From Argopecten irradians (Eukaryota > Mollusca > Bivalvia > Pectinida > Pectinidae): 64,000 nucleotides of DNA. The position numbers and the translations under genes were made by a program. The stretch lies in contig NC_091134.1 in NCBI RefSeq assembly GCF_041381155.1, positions 3,778,001 to 3,842,000 on the forward strand. Direction: 5' to 3'. Of this stretch, positions 1 through 11,165 are shown piece after piece; positions within the stretch are counted from its first letter, which is position 1; every line of letters begins with the position of its first letter. Below the pieces are notes generated by a model that worked only from the letters and a program-made list of their open reading frames with translations, ran no database searches and was not told the DNA's origin.

Positions 1-3000
1 CATTATACAGGGGTGACCATTATACAGGGTGACCATCATACAAAGGGTGACCATTATACAGGGGTGACCATTATACAGGGGTGACCATTATACAGGGGTG
101 ACCATTATATAGGGTGACCATTATACAGGGGTGACCATTATACAGGGGTGACCATTATACAGGGGTGACCATGATACAGGGGTGACCATTATACAGGGGT
201 GACCATTATACAGGGGTGTGACCATTATACAGGGTGGATCATTATACAGGGTGACCATTATACAGGGTGACCATTATACAGGGGTGACCATTATACAGGG
301 GTGACCATTATACAGGGGTGACCATTATACAGGGGTGACCATGATACAGGGGTGACCATTATACAGGGGTGACCATTATACAGGGGTGACCATTATACAG
401 GGGTGACCATTATACAGGGGTGACCATTATACAGGGGTGACCATTATACAGGGGTGACCATTATACAGGGTGACCATTATACAGGGGTGACCATTATACA
501 GGGGTGACCATTATACAGGGTGACCAGATACAGGGTGACCATATACAGGGTGACCATTATACAGGGTGACCATTATATACAGGGGTGACCATTACACAGG
601 GGTGACCATGATACAGGTGTGACCATCATACAGGGGTGACCATCACACAGGGATGACCATGATTCAGGTGTGACCATCATACAGGTGTTGACCATATATA
701 CAGGGGTGACCACAATACAGGGGTGACCATTATACAGGGGTGACCATTATATACAGAAGGTGACCATGATACAGGGTGACCATGAGACAGGGTGATAACA
801 GGGTGACCATTATACAGGGTGACCATGATACAGGGGTGACCATTATACAGGGGTGACCATTATACAGGGGTGACCATTATACAGGGTGACCATTATACAG
901 GGTGACCATTATACAGGGGTGATCATTATACAGGGGTGACCATTATACAGGGGTGACCATTATACAGGGGTGACCATCATACAGGGTGACAATCATACAG
1001 GGTGACCATTATAACAGGGGTGACCATATACAGGGGTGACCATGATATACAGGGTGACCATGATCATACAGGGGGTGACCATGATACAGGGGTGACCATA
1101 TACAGGGTGACCATTATACAGGGTGACCATTATACAGGGGTGACCATTATACAGGGGTGACCATTATACAGGGGTGACCATTATACAGGGGTGACCATTA
1201 TACAGGGGTGACCATTATACAGGGTGACCATTATACAGGGGTGACCATTATACAGGGTGACCATTATACAGGGGTGACCATTATACAGGGGTGACCATTA
1301 TACAGGGTGACCATTATACAGGGTGACCATTATACAGGGGTGATCATTATACAGGGTGACCATTATACAGGGGTGACCATTATACAGGGGTGACCATTAT
1401 ACAGGGGTGACCATTATACAGGGGTGACCATTATACAGGGGTGACCATATACAGGGGTGACCATGATACAGGGGTGACCATATATACAGGGTGACATTAT
1501 ACAGGGTGACCATGATACATGGTGACCATATACAGGGTGACCATGATACAGGGTGACCATTATACAGGGGTGACCATTTTACAGGGTGACCATGATACAG
1601 GGTGACCATCACACAGGGGTGACCATTATATACAAAGGTGACCATGATACATGGTGACCATCATACAGAAGTGACCATTATACAGGGTGACCATTTTACA
1701 GGGTGACCATGATACAGGGTGACCATCACACAGGGGTGACCATTATATACAAAGGTGACCATGATACATGGTGACCATCATACAGAAGTGACCATTATAC
1801 AGGGTGACCATTATACAGGGTGACCATTATATATATGGGGGTGACTATTATACAGGGTGACCATCACACAGGGGTGACCATTATATACAAAGGTGACCAT
1901 GATACATGGTGACCATCATACAGAAGTGACCATTATACAGGTTGACCATTTTACAGGGTGACCATGATACAGGGTGACCATCACACAGGGGTGACCATTA
2001 TATACAAAGGTGACCATGATACATGGTGACCATCATACAGAAGTGACCATTATACAGGGTGACCATAATACAGGGGTGACCATTATATGGGGGTGACTAT
2101 TATACAGGGTGACCATGATACAGGGGTGACCATTATATACAAAGGTGACCATGATACATGGTGACCATCATACAGGGTGACCATCATACAGGGTGACCAT
2201 TATACAGGGGTGACCATTATACAGGGTGACCATTATACAGGGTGACCATCACACAGGGGTGACCATTATATACAAAGGTGACCATGATACATGGTGACCA
2301 TCATACAGAAGTGACCATTATACAGGGTGACCATTATACAGGGGTGACCATTATATGGGGGTGACTATTATACAGGGTGACCATGATACAGGGGTGACCA
2401 TTATATACAAAGGTGACCATGATACATGGTGACCATCATACAGAAGTGACCATTATACAGGGTGACCATTATACAGGGTGACCATGATACAGGGTGACCA
2501 TCACACAGGGGTGACCATATATACAGGGTGACCATTATACATGGTGACCATCATACAGAAGTGACCATTATACAGGGTGACCATTTTACAGGGTGACCAT
2601 GATACAGGGTGACCATCACACAGGGGTGACCATTATATACAAAGGTGACCATGATACATGGTGACCATCATACAGAAGTGACCACTATACAGGGTGACCA
2701 TTATACAGGGTGACCTTAATACAGGGGTGACCATCACACAGGGGTGACCATTATATGGGGGTGACTATTATACAGGGTGACCATGATACAGGGGTGACCA
2801 TGACCATTATATACAAAGGTGACCATGATACATGGTGACCATCATACAGAAGTGACCATTATACAGGGTGACCATTATACAGAGTGACCATGATACAGGG
2901 TGACCATCACACATGGGTGACCATGATACAGGGTGACCATCACACATGGGTGACCATGATACAGGGTGACCATCATACAGGGGTGACCATTATACAAGGG

Positions 3001-3360
3001 TAGCCATTACACAGAGGTTGCCATTATATAGGGTTGACCATTATACAGGGGTGATCATTACACAGAGGTAGCCATTATACAGGGTTGACCACAACACAGG
3101 GGTGATCATTATATGGGGGTGACCATTACACAGGGTTGACCATTATACAGGGGTGACCATTACACAGGGGTTACCATTATATGGGGGTGACTATTATATG
3201 GGGGTAACTATTATACAGGGTTAACCATTGCACAGGGATGCCCATGATACGGGGGTGACCATTGTATGGGGATGACCATGATACAGGGATGAGTGTTACA
3301 CAGGGGTGACCATGATACAGGGGTAATCATTATACATGGGTGAACGTTATACAGATGTGA
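1..3360. repeat. 17/18-bp minisatellite, open at the left edge
   Basis: About 190 copies of GGGGTGACCATTATACAG, with 3 or 4 G at the start and common CAT/GATACAG, CATCACACAG and ATATACAAAG variants. Copies degrade toward 3000-3360. Between about 1620 and 2880 the variants form larger blocks (see findings). The array starts outside the window, so its length is a minimum. Confidence 0.96.
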
Positions 3361-4166
3361 AAATGGCAGATCTTTAGAGTATTCGGACAGGACAGGCGTG
3401 GTTAAATTGCCTATACATGTTCATAACATCAACTGAAACGTCTGTAGAGGGAGTTCATCGGACAGACATGCACACTAAAATTTTCACAATTTCACAAAGA
3501 ATGTAAAAGACCAATCTTGAGTGACCTAAACATGTATTATACCTGTAACTGAATATCACATCCTTCACGACCAAGAGTTGTCACCTTAGGTGACAGCGAA
3601 AACAGCGCATTGTCACTTCCTTTCAAAAATGCTTTCATCGTTGACACGGTAACTTCACAAAAATATCCTGGACTTTCAGAACACGGTTAGTAGCAGGTGT
3701 GTGTTATCCAAGCTGTATCCATTTATCAAACTATGTTATGTGGAATGTGACCGATGGGTACATCACACTTCATCTAGTCATTGTTTACATTTATCACAGA
3801 AACATCAATTGTTTATCCCTCATTTGCATCAACAAGTTTTCTTTAGTTTTCTGTCGGCGCGAGGAGTCACGCATGCTCAAACAAACATGACAACCAAACA
3901 ACCTTACTCTCTAGCCTAGTGATAGTAAATAAACAATGTAGAGATAAAGTGTTCATCAAATGTTCCATCGTTTATATACAATAGATAGAATATTTGACTT
4001 TTTTGCAAAGTGATCATAAAATCTGACATGAAATAAAAGAAACAGTAATCAGTTTTGATTTGTATTTGAGGATATATACTCTGCATCAATGAAATGCTTA
4101 ACAAATATTAAAGCGTTTTGAAGACCAAGATTATCGACTTGATCGGGCACCTTGCAGACAAGAAAA
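3361..4166 (+). promoter_or_regulatory. PARK7 upstream region, likely promoter and 5' untranslated sequence
   Basis: About 800 bp of unique DNA between the left minisatellite and the start codon. It holds a short GC-richer patch (GTCGGCGCGAGGAGTCACGC) near 3855-3875 that would suit a start site. No clear TATA box or Inr was found. The short reading frames here are not gene-like. Assignment as promoter rests on position only. Confidence 0.35.
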
Positions 4167-4247
4167 ATGAAAGCTTTGGTGATTTTAGCTGCAGGCGCAG
4201 AGGAAATGGAAACTGTCATCACAGTTGATGTATTGAGAAGAGGGGAG
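4167..4247 (+). CDS. PARK7: PARK7 coding exon 1
   Basis: Encodes residues 1-27, the first beta strand and the helix bearing Glu15 (GAEEMETVI). The ATG is preceded by AAGAAAA, with A at -3, and is chosen because translation from here matches the DJ-1 N terminus; it lacks only the few extra residues at the human start. The exon ends in phase 0 at GAG before the donor GTACAT. A CTTGCAG just upstream (to 4157) could be an acceptor for a 5' untranslated intron; this is not certain. Confidence 0.93.
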
Positions 4248-7200
4248 GTACATAGCATGTTGAGAATATATATCATAAATGTGCTGACATCATTACAATC
4301 CTTCAGCGACAGTGGCCATCTCGAACCGGTCATTTCATCCCTAAGTCGTTCCAGCCCCAGATCGTTCCACTCATGGTGTTTCCGGTCCCCAATTCATTTA
4401 TATATCAACTACTACTTCTGCAAGTCATTACATTGTTCATTTACTAATGGTTTTCAGAAATTTGATATGAAGTAAAATTTGTCACGTTAACTTCCTCTTT
4501 TATGAAAAAATATATATACAGAAAAAAAATGTGTAATAATTTACTTACAGGTCTAGTTCTTCAGAATCGGGAATTATTCTGAAAGAATTAATACTATCAC
4601 AGCAGTTGATCTACAAAACAAACAAACTGTTACAATTGTTAGAATCAAAGGTTGTCTGCTGTCATGTCAGTGTATTTACATTGACATAAGAGTTATCTCC
4701 CCCTACCCATCTGATGATTGATTTCTGGTCAGATTGATGATAGTTATCACTTAGAAATGATAATGTGCTAGAGATCATTTGTTTGAAATATCTCATGACT
4801 AAAACAATATGATGGTATTTGAGAGGATTTTAGATTTAAAGTGTACATTGAAATAACAATGATATTGAAAGAAAACATTCTCCGTTGTCAGATGGAAAAT
4901 TTCAAAGCAGCAGAGTCAAAAAAATGGTTTTGAAGTTAGTTTAGATTTAAGACCAAATATAAATGTAAGATTCTGTTAAACAGTTTCATTTAGGGGTTTT
5001 ATCTTTCACTAATGATTTTATTTTGAATTTAAAAAAAAATGTTTTATTATCTTCTGTGAGTGTGCCTTTGGATATTATAGTCTTCTTTCAACAATCTTGT
5101 TGTGATTTCTGATTCCAATTTATCAAGAATGTTTTTCAACTCTATATGGATGATTAACATTGATTATTTTATGTTATGGAAATATCTTGATCATATTCTC
5201 CATAGAAAGAGCAGGAATGTGTAAATTTCCCAATGCAAAAATAATGAGGGTTTTAACTATAAGATCTCTGCTTTAAGTTGTAACGACCAATTCAGATCAA
5301 AAATTAAAAATTGGTTTTATTAAATTACTTTGTCATCTCTTAGTATTAAAGCTGTCACACATATGTATACATCTTTAGGTTGATGTGACACTCGCAGGGC
5401 TAGCTGGAAGTGACCCTGTCTTGTGTTCTAGGAACGTCCGACTTGTTCCAGACATGAGTTTAGAAGATGCCATGAAGTCTGCTCCTTATGATGTGGTAGT
5501 GTGTCCAGGAGGAGCGGGAGGGGCAAAGGCTCTGTCTGAGGTAATGTCCTGGGGGGAGGGAGGGGCAAAGGTCCTGTCTGAGGTAATGTCCTGGGGGAAG
5601 GGCAAAGGTCCTGTCTGAGGTAATGTCCTGGAGAGAGGGGAGGGGCAAAGGCCCTGTCTGAGATAATGTCCTGGGCGAGGGGGAAGGGCAAAGGTCCTGT
5701 CTGAGGTAATGTCCTGGGCGAGGGGAGGGGCAAAGGTCCTGTCTGAGGTAATGTCCAGGAGGAGCGGGAGGGGCAAAAGGCTCTGTCTGAGGTAATGTCC
5801 TGGGCGAGGGGAGGGGCAAAGGTCCTGTCTGAGGTAATGTCCTGGGCGAGGGGAGGGGCAAAGGTCCTGTCTGAGGTAATGTCCTGGGTGAGGGGAGGGG
5901 CAAAGGTCCTGTCTGAGGTAATGTCCTGAGGGGGAAGGGCAAAGGTCCTGTCTGAGGTAATGTCCTGGGGAAGGGGGAGGACAAAAAGGTCCTGTCTGAG
6001 GTAATGTCCTGGGAGAGGGGAGGGGCAAAGGTCCTGTCAGAGATAATGTCCTGGGCGAGGGGGAAGGGCAAAGGTCCTGTCTGAGGTAATGTCCAGGGGG
6101 GAGGGAGGGGGCAAAGGTCCTGTCTGAGGTAATGTCCAGGAGGAGCGGGAGGGGCAAAGGCTCTGTCTGAGGTAATGTCCTGGGAGAGGGGAGGGGCAAA
6201 GGTCCTGTCTGAGGTAATGTCCTGGGCGAGGGGAGGGGCAAAGGTCCTGTCTGAGGTAATGTCCTGGGTGAAGGAAGGGGCAAAGGTCCTGTCTGAGGTA
6301 ATGTCCTGGTGTAGGGGAAGGGCAAAGGTCCTGTCTGAGGTAATGTCCTGGGAGAAGGGGAAGGGCAAAGGCCCTGTCTGAGGTAATGTCCTGGGGAGGG
6401 GGAGGGCAAAGGTCCTGTCTGAGGTAATGTCCTGGGTGAAGGGAGGGGCAAAGGTCCTGTCTGAGGTAATGTCCTGGGTGAAGGGAGGGGCAATGGCCCT
6501 GTCTGAGGTAATGTCCTGAGGGAGGGGGAGGACAAAGGCCCTGTCTGAGGTAATGTCCTGGGTGAAGGAAGGGGCAAAGGTCCTGTCTGAGGTAATGTCC
6601 TGAGGGAGGGGGAGGACAAAGGCCCTGTCTGAGGTAATGTTCTGGGGGAGGAGGAGGGGCAATGGCACTGTCTGAGGTAATGTCCTGAGGTAGGGGGAGG
6701 ACAAAGGCCCTGTCTGAGGTAATTTTCTGGGGGAGGAGGAGGGGCAATGGCCCTGTCTGAGGTAATGTCCTGAGGGAGGGGGAGGACAAAGGCCCTGTCC
6801 TGAGGTAATGGGGTCCTGTCTGGAGGAGGGGCAATGGCCCTGTCTGGGTAATGTCCTGGGAGGGAGGGGGAGGACAAAGGCCCTGTCTGAGGTAATGTCC
6901 TGGGGGAGGAGGAGGGGCAAAGGCCCTGTCTGAGGTAATGTCCTGAGGGAGGGGGAGGACAAAGGCCCTGTCTGAGGTAATGTCCTGGGTGAAGGAAGGG
7001 GCAAAGGTCCTGTCTGAGGTAATGTCCTGAGGGAGGGGGAGGACAAAGGCCCTGTCTGAGGTAATGTCCTGGGGGAGGAGGAGGGGCAAAGGTCCTGTCT
7101 GAGGTAATGTCCTGAGGGAGGGGGAGGACAAAGGCCCTGTCTGAGGTAATGTTCTGGAGGAGGAGGAGGGCCAATGGCACTGTCTGAGGTAATGTCCTGA

Positions 7201-9176
7201 GGGGGGGGAGGACAAAGGCCCTGTCTGAGAGTAATGTTCTTGGGGAGGAGGAGGGGCAATGGCCCTGTCTGAGGTAATGTTCTGGGGAGGAGGAGGGGCA
7301 ATGGAACTGTCTGAGGTAATTTTTTGGGGGAGGGGGAGGACAAAGGCCCTGTCTGAAGTAATGTCCTGGGGGAGGGGGAGGACAAAGGCTCTGTCTGAGG
7401 TAATGTCTTAGGGGAGGGGGAGGACAAAGGCTCTGTCTGAGGTAATGTCCTGAGGGAGGGGGAGGACAAAGGCTCTGTCTGAGGTAATGTGTTAGGGGAG
7501 GGGGAGGACAAAAGCTCTGTCTGAAGTAATGTATGGGCGGAGGGGTGAATAACACAATTAGTGTAGATAATTATTTAGAAATTATAGTCAAACATTTACA
7601 TGAACTATCCTATTAATAATATCAAAATTTTATTAAGTGGATTGTAGGCAAATATCCAGGTTTTGGGTAGCGTGTACTTATAACTTCAAATACAGTACTA
7701 TTTCACAAATAGTGTATAATTTAATAACATTTTGATAACTGGCAGCTGAGCATCTTCACCCCTTTTTTATTTTTTTATGAAGAAAAATGAAAAGAAGAAC
7801 AACAACATGAGATTTAACTAATTGAGATATTACTTTAAAAGCAGAACTTAATTTTGTTTCAGTCAGCAGAAGTGAAGAAGATTCTTGAAGCTCAGGAAAA
7901 GGAGAATAAGTTCATAGCTGCTGTCTGTGCAGGTGAAGGCATCCATATGAAGTTTGTGTCATTTATTAGACACACGACACAAAAAATATTTGGTCACATA
8001 ATTTAAACAATGCTGAATACCCAACGCCCCCCTAAGTTAGGTTTCTGTAAGGTACATATTAATCCTGTATTTCTACTGTGTTACAGGACCCACTGCCCTC
8101 CTTAGTCACGGTATCTGTAAGGTACATATTAATCATGTTTTTCTACTGTGTTACAGGATCCACGCCCCCCCCCCCCCCCCCTTAGTCACGATATCTGTAA
8201 GGTACATATTAATCCTGTATTTCTACTGTGTTACAGGACCCACTGCCCTCCTTAGTCACGGTATCTGTAAGGTACATATTAATCCTGTATTTCTACCTTG
8301 TTAAAGGACCCACTGCCCTCCTTAGTCATGGTATCTGTAAGGTACATATTAATCCTGTATTTCTACCGTGTTACAGGACCCACTGCCCTCCTTAGTCATG
8401 GTATCTGTAAGGTACATATTAATCCTGTATTTCTACCGTGTTACAGGACCCACTGCCCTCCTTAGTCACGGTATCTGTAAGGTACATACTAATCCTGTAT
8501 TTCTACCTTGTTAAAGGACCCACTGCCCTCCTTAGTACATGGTATCTGTAAGGTACATATTAATCTGTATTTCTACTGTGTTACAGGACCCACTGCCCTC
8601 CTTAGTCATGGTATCTGTAAGGTACATATTCATCCTGTATTTCTACCCTATTACAGGACCCACTGCCCTCCTTAGTCATGGTATCTGTAAGGTACATATT
8701 AATTCTGTATTTCTACCCGTATTACAGGACCCACTGCCCTCCTTAGTCACGGTATCTGTAAAGGTAAAGAAGTCACCTCTCACCCAGGATGTAAAGACAA
8801 GATGACAGGTATACATAATACACATGATATTTTCTGAAACATGACCTTACAATAAAGAACTCATATCAGTCATTGTTTACCTGCAAGGGAGGTAACTGTG
8901 TAATATTCAGAGACATAATTCACATTGATGTTCTGTCATTGATGCTAGTATTTTTGCTTTACCTACTATTGTTATTTTGAGTACTTATAAATCATAATCT
9001 GCTGGATGTTTCCAGGTGACTACAAGTATTCGGAGGAACGTGTTGTTCAAGATGGAAAGCTAATAACAAGTAGAGGTCCTGGAACATGTTTTGAATTCGC
9101 TCTTAAGATTGTGGAAAACTTACAGGGAAAGGAAAAGGCAGATTCTTTAATTTCTCCAATGTTAGTAAAGATGTGA
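4167..9176 (+). CDS. PARK7: Protein/nucleic acid deglycase DJ-1 (Parkinson disease protein 7 homologue), complete, five coding exons
   Basis: Joining 4167-4247, 5379-5540, 7863-7932, 8728-8808 and 9016-9176 gives 555 nt, 184 residues plus stop, without a frameshift; human DJ-1 has 189. The protein starts [17 protein letters not shown] and is colinear with human DJ-1 throughout. Key family residues are visible: Glu15 (human Glu18), Cys103 in AAVCAGPTALL (human Cys106, the redox-sensed nucleophile of the elbow) and His123 (human His126). Human Cys46 is kept as Cys43; human Cys53 is Val50 here. DJ-1 proteins are cytosolic and mitochondrial homodimers of the DJ-1/PfpI fold, linked to oxidative-stress sensing; their deglycase activity is debated. 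All four introns are GT-AG. Introns 2 and 3 are largely filled by minisatellites copied from the neighbouring exon borders. No other gene is recognised nearby. Identity is near certain; expression and real splice choice are not shown by sequence. Confidence 0.97.
5379..5540 (+). CDS. PARK7: PARK7 coding exon 2
   Basis: Encodes residues 28-81, starting [14 protein letters not shown] and ending in [16 protein letters not shown], the conserved PGG loop region of the fold. Acceptor is CTTTAG, donor is GAG/GTAATG, both in phase 0. The last ~32 bp of the exon plus the donor are the seed of the minisatellite that follows at once, so the true exon end is the first of about 45 near-identical donors. 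Confidence 0.95.
5541..7550 (+). repeat. ~42-bp minisatellite in PARK7 intron 2, built from the exon 2 / intron 2 junction
   Basis: About 45 tandem copies of a unit of roughly 37-46 bp. Each contains a G-rich part (GGAGGGGCAAAGG-like), then CTGTCTGAG and the donor GTAATGTCCTG. The G-rich part and CTGTCTGAG are the last bases of exon 2. Copies at about 5753-5792 and 6134-6172 keep the exon text nearly verbatim, including CCAGGAGGAGCGGGAGGGG. Copies near the exon are mostly of the GGGCAAAGGTCC type; distal copies have drifted to GGACAAAGGCCC. The minus strand shows long open frames (up to ~690 codons, proline-rich) that are array artefacts. Confidence 0.95.
7863..7932 (+). CDS. PARK7: PARK7 coding exon 3
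   Basis: Encodes residues 82-104 plus one base of Gly105: [20 protein letters not shown] then VCA, with the nucleophile Cys103 almost at the exon end. Acceptor is TTTTGTTTCAG with a good pyrimidine tract, unlike the repeated acceptors of the next exon; donor is GTGAAG. Ends in phase 1. Confidence 0.95.
8029..8727 (+). repeat. 70-bp minisatellite in PARK7 intron 3, built from the intron 3 / exon 4 junction
   Basis: About ten direct copies at a regular 70-bp spacing (one 71, one ~80 where a poly-C run of about 18 has grown at 8163-8181). Each unit reads GGTACATATTAATCCTG, a pyrimidine-rich stretch, TGTTACAG, then GACCCACTGCCCTCC and CTTAGTCACGGTATCTGTAA. The part after the AG is the first 33 bp of exon 4; the part before it is the genuine acceptor region. 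Two copies read TTAAAG instead of TTACAG. The first copy is degenerate. The last copy runs straight into the real exon 4. Confidence 0.95.
8728..8808 (+). CDS. PARK7: PARK7 coding exon 4
   Basis: Encodes the rest of Gly105 to Thr131 plus one base: [20 protein letters not shown] then GCKDKMT, with His123. It is the only copy of the repeated exon start that goes on past TGTAA into AGGTAAAGAAGTC; every upstream copy returns to intron sequence at this point. Acceptor is CCCGTATTACAG, donor GTATAC. Only this copy keeps the DJ-1 frame. Confidence 0.94.
9016..9176 (+). CDS. PARK7: PARK7 coding exon 5 (terminal)
   Basis: Encodes Gly132 to the end: [20 protein letters not shown], then [19 protein letters not shown], closing [10 protein letters not shown] and TGA. 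It matches the human segment [20 protein letters not shown] and the C-terminal helix. Acceptor is TGTTTCCAG. The frame joins exon 4 in phase 1. Confidence 0.95.
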
Positions 9177-10175
9177 TTAACCCCCTGGAGAGACATGACT
9201 TTTTAGTTTATCAAGGATTGTTACATGCATGTTCTAAGGGAAGGTAGATAATAACTACCTGTAATGGAAGCTACCAGCATTAAACGTGAAGTTTTGAATC
9301 ATCATCTTGGACATGAAATGTCTTGGATCTTGGACATGAAATGTCTTGGATCTTTTGTTTATCTTTCTGTGGATTCCTGGATAAGAATACTCCCCTATGC
9401 ATTATGTAGCACATTTCCCTGTATTCAGACAAACCATAGTCTTTAAAATAGATACTTTCTGATTCTACTCACGACTCAAGGGTATACCCAGAAAAGTGTA
9501 GACTAACCACTACCCAACATTGTCTAGTGTTTCAGTTGTCCATGGTTACATATCTTTAAGCTAAATAGTATTACAGCTTCCCATGAAACATTGTTTGTGC
9601 CATTTTGTATGCTTTGTGTTAGAGGTTTTACAGTCTGACTGTCTGTAGCCAAGATATTTATACTAAAGAAGATTAAAGATTTTAAAGAAAAAATCACCAT
9701 TATTGATCTTCATGCTGGACTGTTGAAAACTATGTTTAGTTTTAATTTGGTTTTAGAATTACTTATTTGTTAGCAATAGTTACCTGTTATTTTTAGTTGT
9801 TAATCCCAAAACTTTTGAATTATTAAAGCTGTTAAGAACAGCTCTTAATTCATAAAATTTCTGGACAAGATTAGTATTGGTCATTCAAGATCATTGAGGA
9901 CAATTTGTACTAAGGAAGGAACAAGCTGTTTCTCATCAATGTCGTATTCGTATTTGGATTTTATATGTCGCAACTTGTCCAGTTAAAATTTATGAAACAT
10001 TTTTGAGCAAGGTAATTGCTTTTAAAAATATACTTCTAAAACACATTTATTGATTAAATGTTTGTTGATAATTGTTGATAAAGTTAACTAACTGATACCA
10101 AAGTGTAGTCATGTTTTATATTTGTATACTATTTCATTATGTGAATTTGAAATAAATGTAATGTTGGATATTGAA
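9177..10175 (+). other. Probable PARK7 3' untranslated region
   Basis: AT-rich, no further coding signal. Candidate polyadenylation signals are ATTAAA at 9822 and AATAAA at 10151. A 24-26-bp direct duplication (CTTGGACATGAAATGTCTTG) lies at about 9305-9350. The true 3' end needs transcript data. Confidence 0.55.
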
Positions 10176-10205
10176 TATCAAATCAAGGACAACAGATCCT
10201 TTTTA

Positions 10206-10915
10206 AAAAACATACATTTAAATGCTTATTGACAACTACTAGTAATTTTTACATAGAAAAATTTACAAAAAAATGCTTGTGGACAACTACTAGAAAATTT
10301 TGCATAACAAGAGGCCCATGGGCCTTAACTGTCATCTGACTATTGGCACAATACAACACTTCAAAAATATAGTAGTGACAAACAATTAAGGCAATACAAA
10401 ACAACTCTTTTGATAGAAGAAGTTAATGATCAGGTTCTGACATTTTTGATGAAATAGACCATGAATGAAGATCCATTGATCCCCACCATGCTACAAATCC
10501 AATTAGTTATTCACAAGAAGTTGTTTAAAGATTTAAGCCTATTTGACCCCTGTGACCTTGAATGAAGGTCAAGGTCATTCATTTGAACAAACTTGGTAGC
10601 CCTTCATCCCAGCATGCCGCAGGCCCAATATGAGTACCCTGGGGTTATTGGTTCTTGAGAAGAAGTCATTTAAATATTTTTGCCTTTTTGACCCTTGTGA
10701 CTTTGAATGAAGGTCAATGTCATTCATTAGAACAAACTTGGTAACCCTTCATCCCAGCATGCTACAGGCCAAATATCGGTGCCGTGGGTCAGATGACCTA
10801 AAAATGCTTGCATACAACTACTAGAAAATTTTACATAAAAAGGCTTGCATGTAACAGCTTGAAATTCGAATTAAAATGCTTGCAGACAACTACCAGAAAA
10901 TTGCAATTTTGATAT
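10206..10915. repeat. Old degenerate tandem repeat interrupted by a TIR element
   Basis: Diverged units of about 45-60 bp built on AATGCTTGTGGACAACTACT then AGAAAATTTT occur at about 10219, 10272, 10803 and 10875. The 500-bp element at 10306-10804 sits between copies two and three, so the array is older than the insertion. Confidence 0.6.
10306..10804 (-). mobile_element. Non-autonomous tandem-core element (pearl/HINE-like), reversed
   Basis: Begins AACAAGAGGCCCATGGGCC followed by TTAACTGTCATCTGAC and ends GTCAGATGACCTAAAAA, the reverse of the other family members in this window. The core has two to three copies of a ~150-180-bp module (GACCTTGAATGAAGGTCAA, then CTTCATCCCAGCATGC). No coding capacity. 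The build, subterminal inverted repeats around a tandem core plus a short palindrome at one end, recalls bivalve pearl and Helentron-derived elements; the class is inferred. Confidence 0.7.
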
Positions 10916-11165
10916 GAATCATTGAATGATATTTGTCAGAAAGGAACAGTCTCTTCACAGTTTCCCTCCTCCTTTTCAGAAACATTTGATATGACCTACA
11001 TACCAAGTATGAAAGTCTAAAGCCTTATAGTAAAAGAGATATAGAGCTCGGACAAGTTTTATTTAACTGAGGTCAAAGTATAGGTCCAGTGACCTGGTTT
11101 TAATATGTAACATGTCAAGTATGAAGCTTTATACTAGAGATGAAACAGAGCACAGATGATGATAG
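10916..11165. other. Diverged repeat-like sequence before the 37-bp array
   Basis: Has the style of the tandem-core elements (ACCAAGTATGAAAGTCTAAAG, TGACCTGGTT, CAAGTATGAAGCTTTATAC), but I find no clear ends. Its last bases, GATAGACAAACAAATGGGC, are the apparent seed of the array that follows. Confidence 0.4.

Noticed and set aside
5460-7555. Proline-rich minus-strand frames up to 689 codons
   Set aside because: Antisense of the ~42-bp array in PARK7 intron 2; overlapping frames in all three phases show repeat-driven openness.
8539-8805. 88-codon + strand frame across the 70-bp repeats and exon 4
   Set aside because: It reads exon 4 in the wrong frame; the correct frame gives the conserved DJ-1 sequence.
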